A DNA stretch of 7,972 bases from Candidatus Latescibacterota bacterium (GTDB taxonomy: Bacteria > Latescibacterota > UBA2968). The notes below the pieces were generated by a model. It saw only the letters and a list, made by a program, of their open reading frames with translations. It was not told where the DNA came from and ran no database searches. Location of the stretch: assembly GCA_018650745.1 (NCBI GenBank), contig JABIFK010000534.1:1-7972 (forward strand), given 5' to 3'. The position numbers and the translations under genes are program-made. Below are positions 1-5,192 of the stretch, piece after piece; position 1 is the first letter of the stretch, and every line of letters starts with the position of its first letter.

Positions 1-74
1 CCGACCAAAAGGAGAACGAGCGCGCAAAAGCTCACAACAATGCGAACCCCAATGCGATTAAAGATAAAGTTCAT
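1..74 (-). CDS. Partial membrane protein, N-terminus only (possible sensor protein)
   Basis: Only the first 24 codons lie in the window; the gene runs off the left edge. The reading frame from the ATG at 74 gives MNFIFNRIGVRIV followed by a hydrophobic run (VSFCALVLLLVG). A short basic head before a membrane segment is the usual N-terminus of sensor histidine kinases, HAMP-domain receptors and similar inner-membrane proteins. No recognisable Shine-Dalgarno precedes the ATG, and the terminator of the upstream gene ends only about 22 bases before it. The gene therefore needs either read-through or a promoter overlapping that terminator. The sensor assignment is a guess from N-terminal style; any protein with an N-terminal membrane helix would fit. 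Confidence 0.45.
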   Translation of the reverse strand, partial: MNFIFNRIGVRIVVSFCALVLLLV

Positions 75-95
75 GATTAATTTTTGGTACACAGC

Positions 96-120
96 AAAAC
101 CGACCCCGCAAGGGATCGGC
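96..120 (-). terminator. Rho-independent terminator after the barrel-like gene
   Basis: Read on the minus strand, CCGATCCC (119-112), loop TTGC (111-108) and GGGGTCGG (107-100) form an 8-bp stem with one G-U pair, followed directly by TTTT (99-96). It lies 24 bases after the stop codon of the gene at 144-686. On the plus strand the same stem has an A-C mismatch and no T run, so it works in the minus direction only. Confidence 0.75.
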
Positions 121-143
121 AAAGGATTAACGGCATCTATCGC

Positions 144-686
144 CTAGGGCTTGCCAAAATTCACACCCAGCCCCACAGCGGTTCTCAAAGCAGTGGCATC
201 TTCTTCATCACCAAGGACCCAGCGAACCTCAATAAGTGCCTTGATGCGCCCTTTCATAGCATGTTTTTCCATGCCTACCAAAATAAAGTGAAGCGTCAAC
301 TGCATGTCGTGTTCAAATGTATCCAATATCAAACGCTTGCGCTTTAGTCGGTTAAGACCCAAACCACCGCCCATATAGGCAAAAGCAGTCATGGACTCAT
401 TTGGCCACAAATACCTCAAAAACCCACCACCACCAACAGACTTAATTGGTGTGCCATCCAAGTCGGTACCACTCCCAATCTCACCAGAGAGTTCTAGGCG
501 CAGGCGCTTTGAAAATACTGTAGCAACATCACTTTGCAGCGCAAAAAAATGACGCGTATCATTAGATTGAACCACATCCAAGCCAGCTTTCGTACTCAGA
601 CTAAAAATACCAAATCCAGCGTCAGCCCGATTTACAGATACACAACAAACCCAAAAACCAGCAACAATCAGAAACCGTTTGAACAT
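144..686 (-). CDS. Small secreted beta-barrel-like (putative outer membrane) protein
   Basis: A 180-residue protein of unknown function. Residues 1-23 form a Sec signal peptide (MFKRFLIVAGFWVCCVSVNRADA) with an A-D-A cleavage site before GFGIF. The rest has no further helix and shows alternating hydrophobic/polar stretches with glycine-rich turns (IGSGTDLDG, SVGGGGFLRYLW, YMGGGLGLN) and a C-terminal strand VGLGVNFGKP. That pattern resembles small 8-stranded outer membrane barrels, but the family assignment is inference from composition. The start is supported by GAGG seven bases upstream of the ATG. It follows the DUF971-type gene by 20 bases, so the two are probably co-transcribed and end at the terminator at 96-120. 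It could instead be a soluble periplasmic beta protein. Confidence 0.7.
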   Translation of the reverse strand: MFKRFLIVAGFWVCCVSVNRADAGFGIFSLSTKAGLDVVQSNDTRHFFALQSDVATVFSKRLRLELSGEIGSGTDLDGTPIKSVGGGGFLRYLWPNESMTAFAYMGGGLGLNRLKRKRLILDTFEHDMQLTLHFILVGMEKHAMKGRIKALIEVRWVLGDEEDATALRTAVGLGVNFGKP

Positions 687-706
687 ATTAAATCCTCATT
701 TGCCGA

Positions 707-1045
707 TTAATCAGAGCTCGAACCGATCAATTCTTTCAAAAATGAATAGGGGAAAATACCGGTATCGTGTCCATCTTGCCAACGCAACTGCACGGCATAA
801 TTGCCCACAGCTACAACTTCTTTCAGCACGGCAGAAGGCATTTCTGTTTCAGAAATCATATGCAAACCACTCATTTGGGTTTGCTGTTCACGCAAATCGT
901 CACACAGCGCACAAGGGCAAAGTTTGCGCATATCAGTCAATGCAATCTGACCCGACATATCGTCCCAAGCAATTTCAAACATACCACTTTGGCGGTCCAC
1001 ATGAATGCTTTGGGGCTGCAATGATGCCCCGGCCTGAATATTCAA
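707..1045 (-). CDS. DUF971 / gamma-butyrobetaine hydroxylase-like N-terminal domain protein
   Basis: A 112-residue stand-alone DUF971 (GBBH-like_N) protein. The diagnostic parts are visible: an L/M-R-x-x-C-P-C-A-x-C core (C43, C45, C48) and a C-terminal G-N-Y-A-V-x-x-x-W-x-D-G-H-D-T-G-I-F block with H93. In human gamma-butyrobetaine hydroxylase the equivalent three Cys and one His bind a structural zinc, so zinc binding is likely here. Elsewhere the domain occurs alone or fused to Mrp/HCF101-type Fe-S carrier ATPases; its own role is not established. There is no hydroxylase domain, so this is not a carnitine-synthesis enzyme. The start is a TTG with AGAGG eight bases upstream; no ATG exists before the upstream in-frame stop. 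It precedes the barrel-like gene by 20 bases. Confidence 0.88.
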   Translation of the reverse strand: MNIQAGASLQPQSIHVDRQSGMFEIAWDDMSGQIALTDMRKLCPCALCDDLREQQTQMSGLHMISETEMPSAVLKEVVAVGNYAVQLRWQDGHDTGIFPYSFLKELIGSSSD

Positions 1046-1151
1046 AAGAAATGCCTCTTGACATTTAATGGCTTGAAAGTAAATTTAGCATATCTAACGC
1101 TAAACAATTGAGATCATAGTGATTTAAACTCAGTCAAGCACAATCGGTTGC

Positions 1152-1188
1152 AAAAAAAACGGGCCGGGCAAGCCATGCCATCGGCCCG
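1152..1188 (-). terminator. Strong minus-strand Rho-independent terminator with no obvious parent gene
   Basis: On the minus strand CGGGCCG (1188-1182) pairs perfectly with CGGCCCG (1166-1160), an inner GGCA/TGCC pairing extends the stem across a two-base bulge, and eight T follow (1159-1152). Nothing comparable follows on the plus strand. The nearest upstream minus-strand gene is the TPR gene ending at 2047, with tonB lying in the opposite direction in between. A 14-codon ORF (MMLEARMLNFSTIK, 1237 down to 1193) ends five bases before the stem. The rest of the 1046-1256 gap shows nothing else I can support. Confidence 0.75.
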
Positions 1189-1256
1189 GAACTATTTAAT
1201 GGTAGAGAAGTTCAACATACGAGCTTCCAACATCATGCAAAAACCGCTAAAACCTT

Positions 1257-2021
1257 ATGAATATCTTACACGCACGTTTTGGTAATACACTAAGTTACAT
1301 ACTGTATATGTCTCGTTTAAAGCAACGGCAATTTGCCCGCTTACAACAAGACATACCAAACGACATTTACGTTAAAGCTCGACACAAGAATCCCGAAGTC
1401 GATTTGCGCATAGGATATTGGCAACGCATGGGCCGTTATAGCCTCATCACTATCACCGTGCTTGTCGCAGCTTACATCTTATACCCCGAATACCACCCTA
1501 CCGTCAGTCTCATCCCAAAACAACGGATCGTCTTAGAAGTTTCTAACATTCCAGAAACAAGTCAACAAAAGCGCGCGCCCTCTCCTCCACGACCCAAAGT
1601 ACCCTTGGTCGTTGAAGCCGATGAAGCACCAGAAGACGTGACCATCGAATCTACTGAACTTGATTTTGACAACATTGACCTGCCCGCAATAGATTTTGCC
1701 AACGCCGGTCCAATTGGCCAAATCTCCGATGAGCCCATGGATTACATGGAAATTGACTACAAACCCCACCCCGTGCGCATTGTCACGCCCGAATACCCAG
1801 ACCAAGCGCGTAAGAAACGAATAACAGGGCGTGTTATTGTCAAAGTGTTGGTGGACAAAACGGGCAAAGTTGAAGAAACAGAAGTGGTCAGCGGCCCCGA
1901 AATTTTTAGAGACGCGGCGTTGAGAGCTGCGCGACAATTTGGGTTCAGACCCGGAAAGCATGCAGGTGAGCGGCGCAAAGTTTGGATGATTATGCCCATT
2001 GACTTTGATTTAAAGAATTAA
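1257..2021 (+). CDS. TonB-family energy transducer
   Basis: A 254-residue protein with TonB architecture: a basic cytoplasmic head (1-60), one membrane helix (about 61-77, YSLITITVLVAAYILYP), an acidic/proline-containing periplasmic linker (about 100-170), and a C-terminal TonB domain (172-252). The domain shows P-x-Y-P (178-181), GRVIVKVLVDKTGKV (191-205), the A-L-R-A-A-R-Q-F-G-F-R-P segment (220-232) and a final VWMIMPIDF strand. TonB proteins carry proton-motive energy from ExbB/ExbD to outer membrane receptors; no exbBD or receptor gene is in the window. The unusually long cytoplasmic head is typical of TonB variants outside Proteobacteria. Start choice is uncertain: neither the ATG at 1257 nor the ATG at 1308 (MSRLKQRQ) has a clear Shine-Dalgarno, and 1308 gives a more natural N-terminus. 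It converges with the TPR gene across only 25 bases. Confidence 0.88.
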   Translation: MNILHARFGNTLSYILYMSRLKQRQFARLQQDIPNDIYVKARHKNPEVDLRIGYWQRMGRYSLITITVLVAAYILYPEYHPTVSLIPKQRIVLEVSNIPETSQQKRAPSPPRPKVPLVVEADEAPEDVTIESTELDFDNIDLPAIDFANAGPIGQISDEPMDYMEIDYKPHPVRIVTPEYPDQARKKRITGRVIVKVLVDKTGKVEETEVVSGPEIFRDAALRAARQFGFRPGKHAGERRKVWMIMPIDFDLKN

Positions 2022-2046
2022 TCCCCAAACGATCTGAATCAACCGA

Positions 2047-2721
2047 CTATCGCTTGATCCCATGCCGCAAACGCAATTCTTGAAGTAAGATGCCATAGGT
2101 GTCTCGAAGCGAACTCTGTAATGCAAACGCCCGATTGTAAGCTATCACGGCATCTTCAAAAAAACCTTGAGCGGTTAATGTGCGACCCATTAGAATATAA
2201 TTGGGTGCATACTCATGAGCACGCTCTGTGGTCTCAGTGACCATATCCAATGCCTTTTCCAACTCTCCTCGATACAAATAGACCCATCCCAATCCTTGGT
2301 AGGCTTGCACCACACGCGCATCAAGCATAAGTGCTTCTTTGTAATATTGCTCGGCCTGCGACAGATCTCCCAATTGTTGATATAAATAACCCAACGCAAC
2401 TCGCATACTTGTATCTGTTGAATCAATACCCACAAGTTGGCGGCACGTTGCTATCGCCTGTGTATAATCCTTTAATTTCAGATAAGCACTGGCCAACAAT
2501 CGCAAGGCTTGTCCATGTGTAGCATCCCGTCTTACAATATCTTGCAATTCCACAATAGCACCAACAACATCACCCATTTCAAGAGCAGAAACAGATCCTT
2601 GTAATTCTGGCGCCAAAACAACCACCGAAGAATCAGACAAGGCCTCAGGTTCAAACTCAAACTGAGCCTGTACATTGCCAACCATCAACAAGGTCAAACC
2701 AACACACCATCGCCAAATCAC
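2047..2721 (-). CDS. Secreted TPR-repeat protein
   Basis: A 224-residue protein of tetratricopeptide repeats behind a signal peptide (residues 1-19, ending V-Q-A before QFEFEPE). TPR-like helical pairs run from about 37 to 205; clear ones are ALRLLASAYLKLKDYTQAI (72-90), VALGYLYQQLGDLSQAEQYY (108-127) and the Y-Q-G-L-G-W-V-Y block (141-148). TPRs bind protein partners; no catalytic motif is present. The frame is open back to 2805, but that extension lies over the upstream gene and is Trp/Cys-rich out-of-frame sequence. The GTG at 2721 has AAAGGG nine bases upstream and gives a proper signal peptide. A TTG at 2727 overlapping the upstream stop (TTGA) is the alternative. It is last in the minus-strand cluster; no terminator is visible in the 25 bases before tonB. 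Confidence 0.85.
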   Translation of the reverse strand: MIWRWCVGLTLLMVGNVQAQFEFEPEALSDSSVVVLAPELQGSVSALEMGDVVGAIVELQDIVRRDATHGQALRLLASAYLKLKDYTQAIATCRQLVGIDSTDTSMRVALGYLYQQLGDLSQAEQYYKEALMLDARVVQAYQGLGWVYLYRGELEKALDMVTETTERAHEYAPNYILMGRTLTAQGFFEDAVIAYNRAFALQSSLRDTYGILLQELRLRHGIKR

Positions 2722-2723
2722 AA

Positions 2724-3368
2724 TCAAACACCCTTTCGTCCAAATAACCAGTAATATCCAACAATCACACCACCAAAACCACCAAAAGCAGCTACCGCCC
2801 ACCAATCTGAGATCTTACCAGTCTCACCCATTATTTGCGATTGCAATTTCAAAAACGCTGCGTTCTCTGGCTCTACACGTAAGGCTTCAGAAATTGCTTT
2901 TTCTGCCTTGACCTGATCGCCCGCTTTAAAAAATATAAATGTCAGGTTGTAATAAGCCATTGCCAAGTCACGATTAAGTTGAACGGCTTTGGCATAAGCT
3001 CGTTTGGCTTTCGCCATGTCCCCCTGCCGCATGTAAACTGTGCCCAAGTTGTTATATGCATCACTGTCTTGAGGGTCAATGCCAATCACACGCTTATAAT
3101 ATGTAATGGCCAAATCGTATCGTTTTTGCGAAATGCAAAGATGCGCCATGTTATAATAGGCGTCTTTATGCCTCGAATTAGCCCGAACAACTTTTTCATA
3201 TAATGCCATCGCTTTGGCATAATCAACTGCCCGATCCAACCCCAAGTGATATCGCTGGGCCTCTTCAAAAAGAGCACCAGCACTCCCAATGTCTTGTGCG
3301 TCTCCTCGTCCAAAGCACACCAAAACACTGCCCAAAATCATCACCAATAATCGCACATTCCTATTCAT
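2724..3368 (-). CDS. TPR-repeat protein with signal peptide and C-terminal membrane anchor
   Basis: A 214-residue protein: signal peptide or N-anchor (1-24, LLVMILGSVLVCFG core), about four TPR motifs between residues 34 and 168 (for example AYYNMAHLCISQKRYDLAI and AYNNLGTVYMRQGDMAKA), then a Gly-rich hydrophobic helix (about 189-209) and a short basic tail RKGV. The topology implies periplasmic TPRs held at the inner membrane with the tail in the cytoplasm. That layout recalls BatE-like TPR proteins of Bacteroides aerotolerance operons, but no MoxR, DUF58 or VWA gene is here, so I do not assign it. It starts 13 bases after the small membrane ORF and its stop adjoins the start of the second TPR gene, implying translational coupling. 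The ATG has only a weak ribosome binding site. Confidence 0.88.
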   Translation of the reverse strand: MNRNVRLLVMILGSVLVCFGRGDAQDIGSAGALFEEAQRYHLGLDRAVDYAKAMALYEKVVRANSRHKDAYYNMAHLCISQKRYDLAITYYKRVIGIDPQDSDAYNNLGTVYMRQGDMAKAKRAYAKAVQLNRDLAMAYYNLTFIFFKAGDQVKAEKAISEALRVEPENAAFLKLQSQIMGETGKISDWWAVAAFGGFGGVIVGYYWLFGRKGV

Positions 3369-3381
3369 GTCTTGCCATCAA

Positions 3382-3561
3382 TTAAAAGGGGAAAGTCGCA
3401 TCCAAACGCGCAGACAAATGTGCCCGACGTACTGCTGGGCTGGGGTCATATATTTCAATAGCAGCTTGCTTCTGCCACATAGCAAGCAACAGTTCCGAAT
3501 CGATATCGATTCTGCGGCAGATCAGCACAAAACCCAACCAGACACCAAAGAACCACTTCAC
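3382..3561 (-). CDS. Small single-helix membrane protein, unknown function
   Basis: A 59-residue protein I do not recognise. It begins with a membrane helix (residues 2-14, KWFFGVWLGFVLI), then a short RR-containing stretch, then a polar, partly amphipathic segment (ELLLAMWQKQAAIEIYD) and a basic tail ending LDATFPF. The frame is open to 3588, but the GTG at 3561 has GGAGGT six bases upstream, the clearest ribosome binding site in the cluster. It sits 13 bases before the membrane-anchored TPR gene, so the two may be made together and act at the same membrane. Reality of the gene rests on the binding site, tight spacing and clean signal-anchor layout. Confidence 0.6.
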   Translation of the reverse strand: MKWFFGVWLGFVLICRRIDIDSELLLAMWQKQAAIEIYDPSPAVRRAHLSARLDATFPF

Positions 3562-3566
3562 CCAAA

Positions 3567-3573
3567 CACCTCC
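3567..3573 (-). promoter_or_regulatory. Shine-Dalgarno GGAGGTG fixing the GTG start at 3561
   Basis: GGAGGTG lies six bases upstream of the GTG at 3561 and inside the longer open frame, so it argues for the shorter start of the small membrane protein. Confidence 0.6.
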
Positions 3574-3632
3574 AAACAATATGACCAAACCCTACCCAGG
3601 TCAAGCAAGCACACACCTCTCACATCATTACC

Positions 3633-3815
3633 TCACGTCACTTGCCAGAGAAGGTCATCATCCCAAAGCGACACGGTCCCGTTTACAAATTCTCCATCTG
3701 GGGGTGTCACAACCGATTTGCCCCCTACTGGGCTAACAACTTCCATCACCAAACCCTCGCCTTCTTCAGGCACAATTACCTTCGCTTCAATCGAACTGCG
3801 ATCAATATCTATCAT
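3633..3815 (-). CDS. Small acidic protein, unknown function (possible second half of a split gene)
   Basis: A 60-residue ORF, not recognised. It is acidic and beta-like, with segments AKVIVPEEGEGLVMEVVSP and VTPPDGEFVNGTVSLWDDD, no signal peptide and no Cys. No Shine-Dalgarno precedes the ATG at 3815. The frame stays open to a TTG at 3842, also without a good site. It overlaps the preceding 26-residue ORF by 14 bases in the next frame. Either the pair is translationally coupled (ATG just before the upstream TGA) or they are one protein broken by a one-base shift. Protein-like composition and lack of antisense coding favour a real coding region; function is unknown. Confidence 0.5.
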   Translation of the reverse strand: MIDIDRSSIEAKVIVPEEGEGLVMEVVSPVGGKSVVTPPDGEFVNGTVSLWDDDLLWQVT

Positions 3816-3882
3816 CCAGGGTGGTCGTCTGACGACCCTCAATCAGTTTTGGTTCATTCACCTTGTCTTCTTCATCTGCCAT
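3802..3882 (-). CDS. 26-residue acidic ORF downstream of the receiver gene (start of a split gene?)
   Basis: The ORF begins MADEEDKVNEPKLIEGRQ and ends LDDRY at a TGA. It follows the receiver gene stop by 14 bases and has AGGAG eleven bases before its ATG, somewhat far. The residues are highly charged and look coding. The next ORF overlaps it in another frame, so a natural reading is that this is the N-terminus of a single protein of about 80-85 residues interrupted by a frameshift near 3802-3815. I cannot tell decay, sequencing error, recoding or true coupling from this window. Confidence 0.4.
   Translation of the reverse strand: MADEEDKVNEPKLIEGRQTTTLDDRY
3823..3837. repeat. 15-base perfect inverted repeat beside the frame change
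   Basis: GGTCGTC (3823-3829) and GACGACC (3831-3837) are perfect reverse complements around a single T. In RNA the realistic fold is a 5-bp stem with a 5-base loop. On the minus strand it ends eight bases upstream of the ATG at 3815, inside the 26-residue ORF. It may be a protein-binding palindrome, an RNA hairpin near the start, or chance. Confidence 0.5.
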
Positions 3883-3896
3883 GAATCCCGACGCTC

Positions 3897-4301
3897 CTAA
3901 TCCTCTTGGGAAGGATCACTGAGTTTGCGAATTGCTTCGCGTTTGTCTATAAGCTCTCTTGTCAGTTCAACCAATGCTTGTATTTTTTCCAAATGTACAG
4001 GCTTTGCCAAAACAAGGTCGGCGTGTTCTTTGGCTTGGTCTGTCACATCTTCCAAGTACCCAGACACAATAGCAATAACCGCCCAAGGCATCAAACCTCT
4101 CACAACCGAAATGATGTCCAAGCCACTTACACCCGGCATTTTTACGTCCAGTGTAATCAGATCGAAAGTTTGCACAACAGCCTTCCCTAAGGCATCTTCA
4201 CCTGAGGCTGCCAACTCCGCTTCTTCGCACCCCAAAGCTTTCATACTGCTATTCAAAAATTGTTGCACATCAGGATCATCATCAACAATCAACACATTCA
4301 T
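3897..4301 (-). CDS. Stand-alone CheY-like response regulator receiver
   Basis: A 134-residue single receiver domain. The phospho-relay residues are all present: acidic pocket D7-D8-D9, phosphoacceptor D52 in LITLDVKMPG, switch S80 in IVSGY, and K100-P101. The roughly 20-residue charged tail (LTRELIDKREAIRKLSDPSQED) is helical but no DNA-binding or enzymatic output domain follows, so it should act by protein contact after phosphorylation by a histidine kinase. No kinase gene lies in this cluster, making it an orphan receiver. The start is supported by GAGGGGGG seven bases before the ATG. It follows the dockerin-like gene by 33 bases and precedes the 26-residue ORF by 14. Close TPR genes suggest a scaffolded complex; that is inference. 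Confidence 0.93.
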   Translation of the reverse strand: MNVLIVDDDPDVQQFLNSSMKALGCEEAELAASGEDALGKAVVQTFDLITLDVKMPGVSGLDIISVVRGLMPWAVIAIVSGYLEDVTDQAKEHADLVLAKPVHLEKIQALVELTRELIDKREAIRKLSDPSQED

Positions 4302-4334
4302 TTATAAGCCCCCCTCGGGCCCCGACGGCCAAGT

Positions 4335-5075
4335 TTAAGTCATTAAACCAAACTGCTGTGCGAAAGAAACAAAATCCCCAAAATCAACACTCCCATTATG
4401 ATTCAAGTCAAACTGTAATTCGAAGTCTGCATCCGTACTGCTTCTGCCAAACTGTTGAGCAAAAGCAACAAAATCTATAAAGTCCACAGTACCACTGCCA
4501 TCAAAGTCGGCTGTGATGATTTCGATAACACGTGTCAGAGTGATCACCGCACTTGGCGCCTCGGCATCTGGAGCAACCAAACTTAACGATTGTGCAAATT
4601 CACCCAACGGGACTAGGAAGACAAGTTCCAAGGCGGTGCTCGTTGCCGAAAAAGACAACGTATCAGGTGCCAAATCAACCGAGGAAGAGGTTAATATTAA
4701 TAGCGGCCCAGATACGACAAATGTGCCTTGCACACGATTGGTGTCAGCAACAACAACCTCAAAAGGAATATCGCCCAATAACCCAAGAGACACGGAACCC
4801 GACGCCGACGAAACAGTAATGTAATCTGTTTGATACCTGCCATCGTCTTCTAGCACAAGTGTCCCAGTGGTCTCACCCGTAAACTGCAAATTCATCACCG
4901 CCGCCACAAGTGAGGGCGCAGCATAAACTTTCAAAGGATCTTGAACCGCGCGCCAAGTCCCGACCGGGTCGCCTCCCGTAGAAACGGGTTTTTCCTCTAA
5001 GAGCTGTGCCTGAGCAAAACCCGCACAAACCAAGAGAATCAACAAGATATACCCAAAGCGGGCAAATTGAACCAT
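4335..5075 (-). CDS. Secreted protein with C-terminal pair of dockerin-like (EF-hand) repeats
   Basis: A 246-residue exported protein. A signal peptide covers about residues 1-23 (GYILLILLVCAGFAQA before QLLEEKP). Residues 24-185 are rich in beta-forming segments and Ser/Thr/Val, opening with GDPVGTWRAV, which resembles the start of lipocalin-like domains; I do not assign a family. Two calcium-loop repeats follow: 190-210 (DFDGSGTVDFIDF then VAFAQQFG) and 223-243 (DLNHNGSVDFGDF then VSFAQQFG), each with D-x-D/N-x-S/N-G-x-V-D spacing. Such C-terminal pairs resemble type I dockerins and are common on secreted proteins of several uncultured phyla where no cellulosome is known; a sorting or docking role is inferred. 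The ATG at 5075 has TGGGG six bases upstream; the longer frame to 5102 lacks support. It is first in its cluster, behind the promoter at 5120-5146. Confidence 0.85.
   Translation of the reverse strand: MVQFARFGYILLILLVCAGFAQAQLLEEKPVSTGGDPVGTWRAVQDPLKVYAAPSLVAAVMNLQFTGETTGTLVLEDDGRYQTDYITVSSASGSVSLGLLGDIPFEVVVADTNRVQGTFVVSGPLLILTSSSVDLAPDTLSFSATSTALELVFLVPLGEFAQSLSLVAPDAEAPSAVITLTRVIEIITADFDGSGTVDFIDFVAFAQQFGRSSTDADFELQFDLNHNGSVDFGDFVSFAQQFGLMT
4347..4508 (-). repeat. Diverged tandem coding repeat (two EF-hand-like units, 99-base period)
   Basis: Positions 4347-4409 and 4446-4508 encode the two dockerin-like units. The DNA copies are still recognisably related (for example ccaaactg at 4348 and 4447, followed by shared aacaaaatc), so the pair arose by an internal duplication of 99 bases (33 codons). 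Confidence 0.7.
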
Positions 5076-5119
5076 GAAAAGCCCCACTAAAAATGAATTC
5101 AAACCGCTATGCGCAATAC

Positions 5120-5146
5120 ATTATAGAACACCTAACACTCTGTCAA
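5120..5146 (-). promoter_or_regulatory. Near-consensus sigma-70-type promoter for the dockerin/receiver/TPR cluster
   Basis: On the minus strand TTGACA (5146-5141) and TATAAT (5125-5120) are both exact consensus boxes, separated by 15 bases, shorter than the usual 17. A transcript starting near 5113 would have a leader of about 38 bases before the ATG at 5075. It is the only such pair found in the window and lies in the only gap upstream of the cluster. Confidence 0.65.
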
Positions 5147-5163
5147 TGCCCAATTTACGCAAT

Positions 5164-5192
5164 ATTGAACGCACATGCAACCACAGTTCAAT
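5164..5192. repeat. 7-bp inverted repeat at the 3' end of the peptidase gene
   Basis: ATTGAAC (5164-5170) and GTTCAAT (5186-5192) flank a 15-base loop and touch the peptidase stop codon. No T run follows in the minus direction, so it is at best a weak terminator or mRNA end structure; no better terminator separates the peptidase gene from the downstream promoter. Confidence 0.35.

Noticed and set aside
679..1068. Plus-strand ORFs opposite the DUF971 gene
   Set aside because: They are shadows of a gene with diagnostic Cys/His motifs and have no binding site or protein-like composition.
1301..1320. LexA/SOS-box-like TACTGTATAT near the tonB start
   Set aside because: Only one half-site is present; the expected partner ACAG half is missing.
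1533..1999. Minus-strand ORFs of 142 and 80 codons opposite tonB
   Set aside because: They lie wholly inside a clearly recognisable TonB coding region and have no family-like motifs.
2722..2805. N-terminal extension of the second TPR gene back to 2805
   Set aside because: It overlaps the coding end of the upstream TPR gene, reads as Trp/Cys-rich out-of-frame sequence, and would bury the signal peptide; the GTG at 2721 has a good ribosome binding site.
2724..3368. BatE assignment (aerotolerance operon)
   Set aside because: The TPR-plus-anchor layout fits loosely, but MoxR, DUF58 and VWA neighbours are absent.
3289..3900. 203-codon plus-strand ORF crossing the small-gene region
   Set aside because: The product is Ser/Thr/Pro/His-rich antisense-type sequence, crosses several minus-strand genes, and lacks a start signal; the minus frames carry the ribosome binding sites.
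4302..4334. GC-rich dyad TCGGGGCCCGA between the dockerin-like and receiver genes as a terminator
   Set aside because: The stem is only 5 bp with a one-base centre and no T run; the segment mainly holds the receiver's ribosome binding site.
4335..5075. Cellulosome component
   Set aside because: Dockerin-like repeats alone do not show this; there is no glycoside hydrolase domain, cohesin or scaffoldin in the window.
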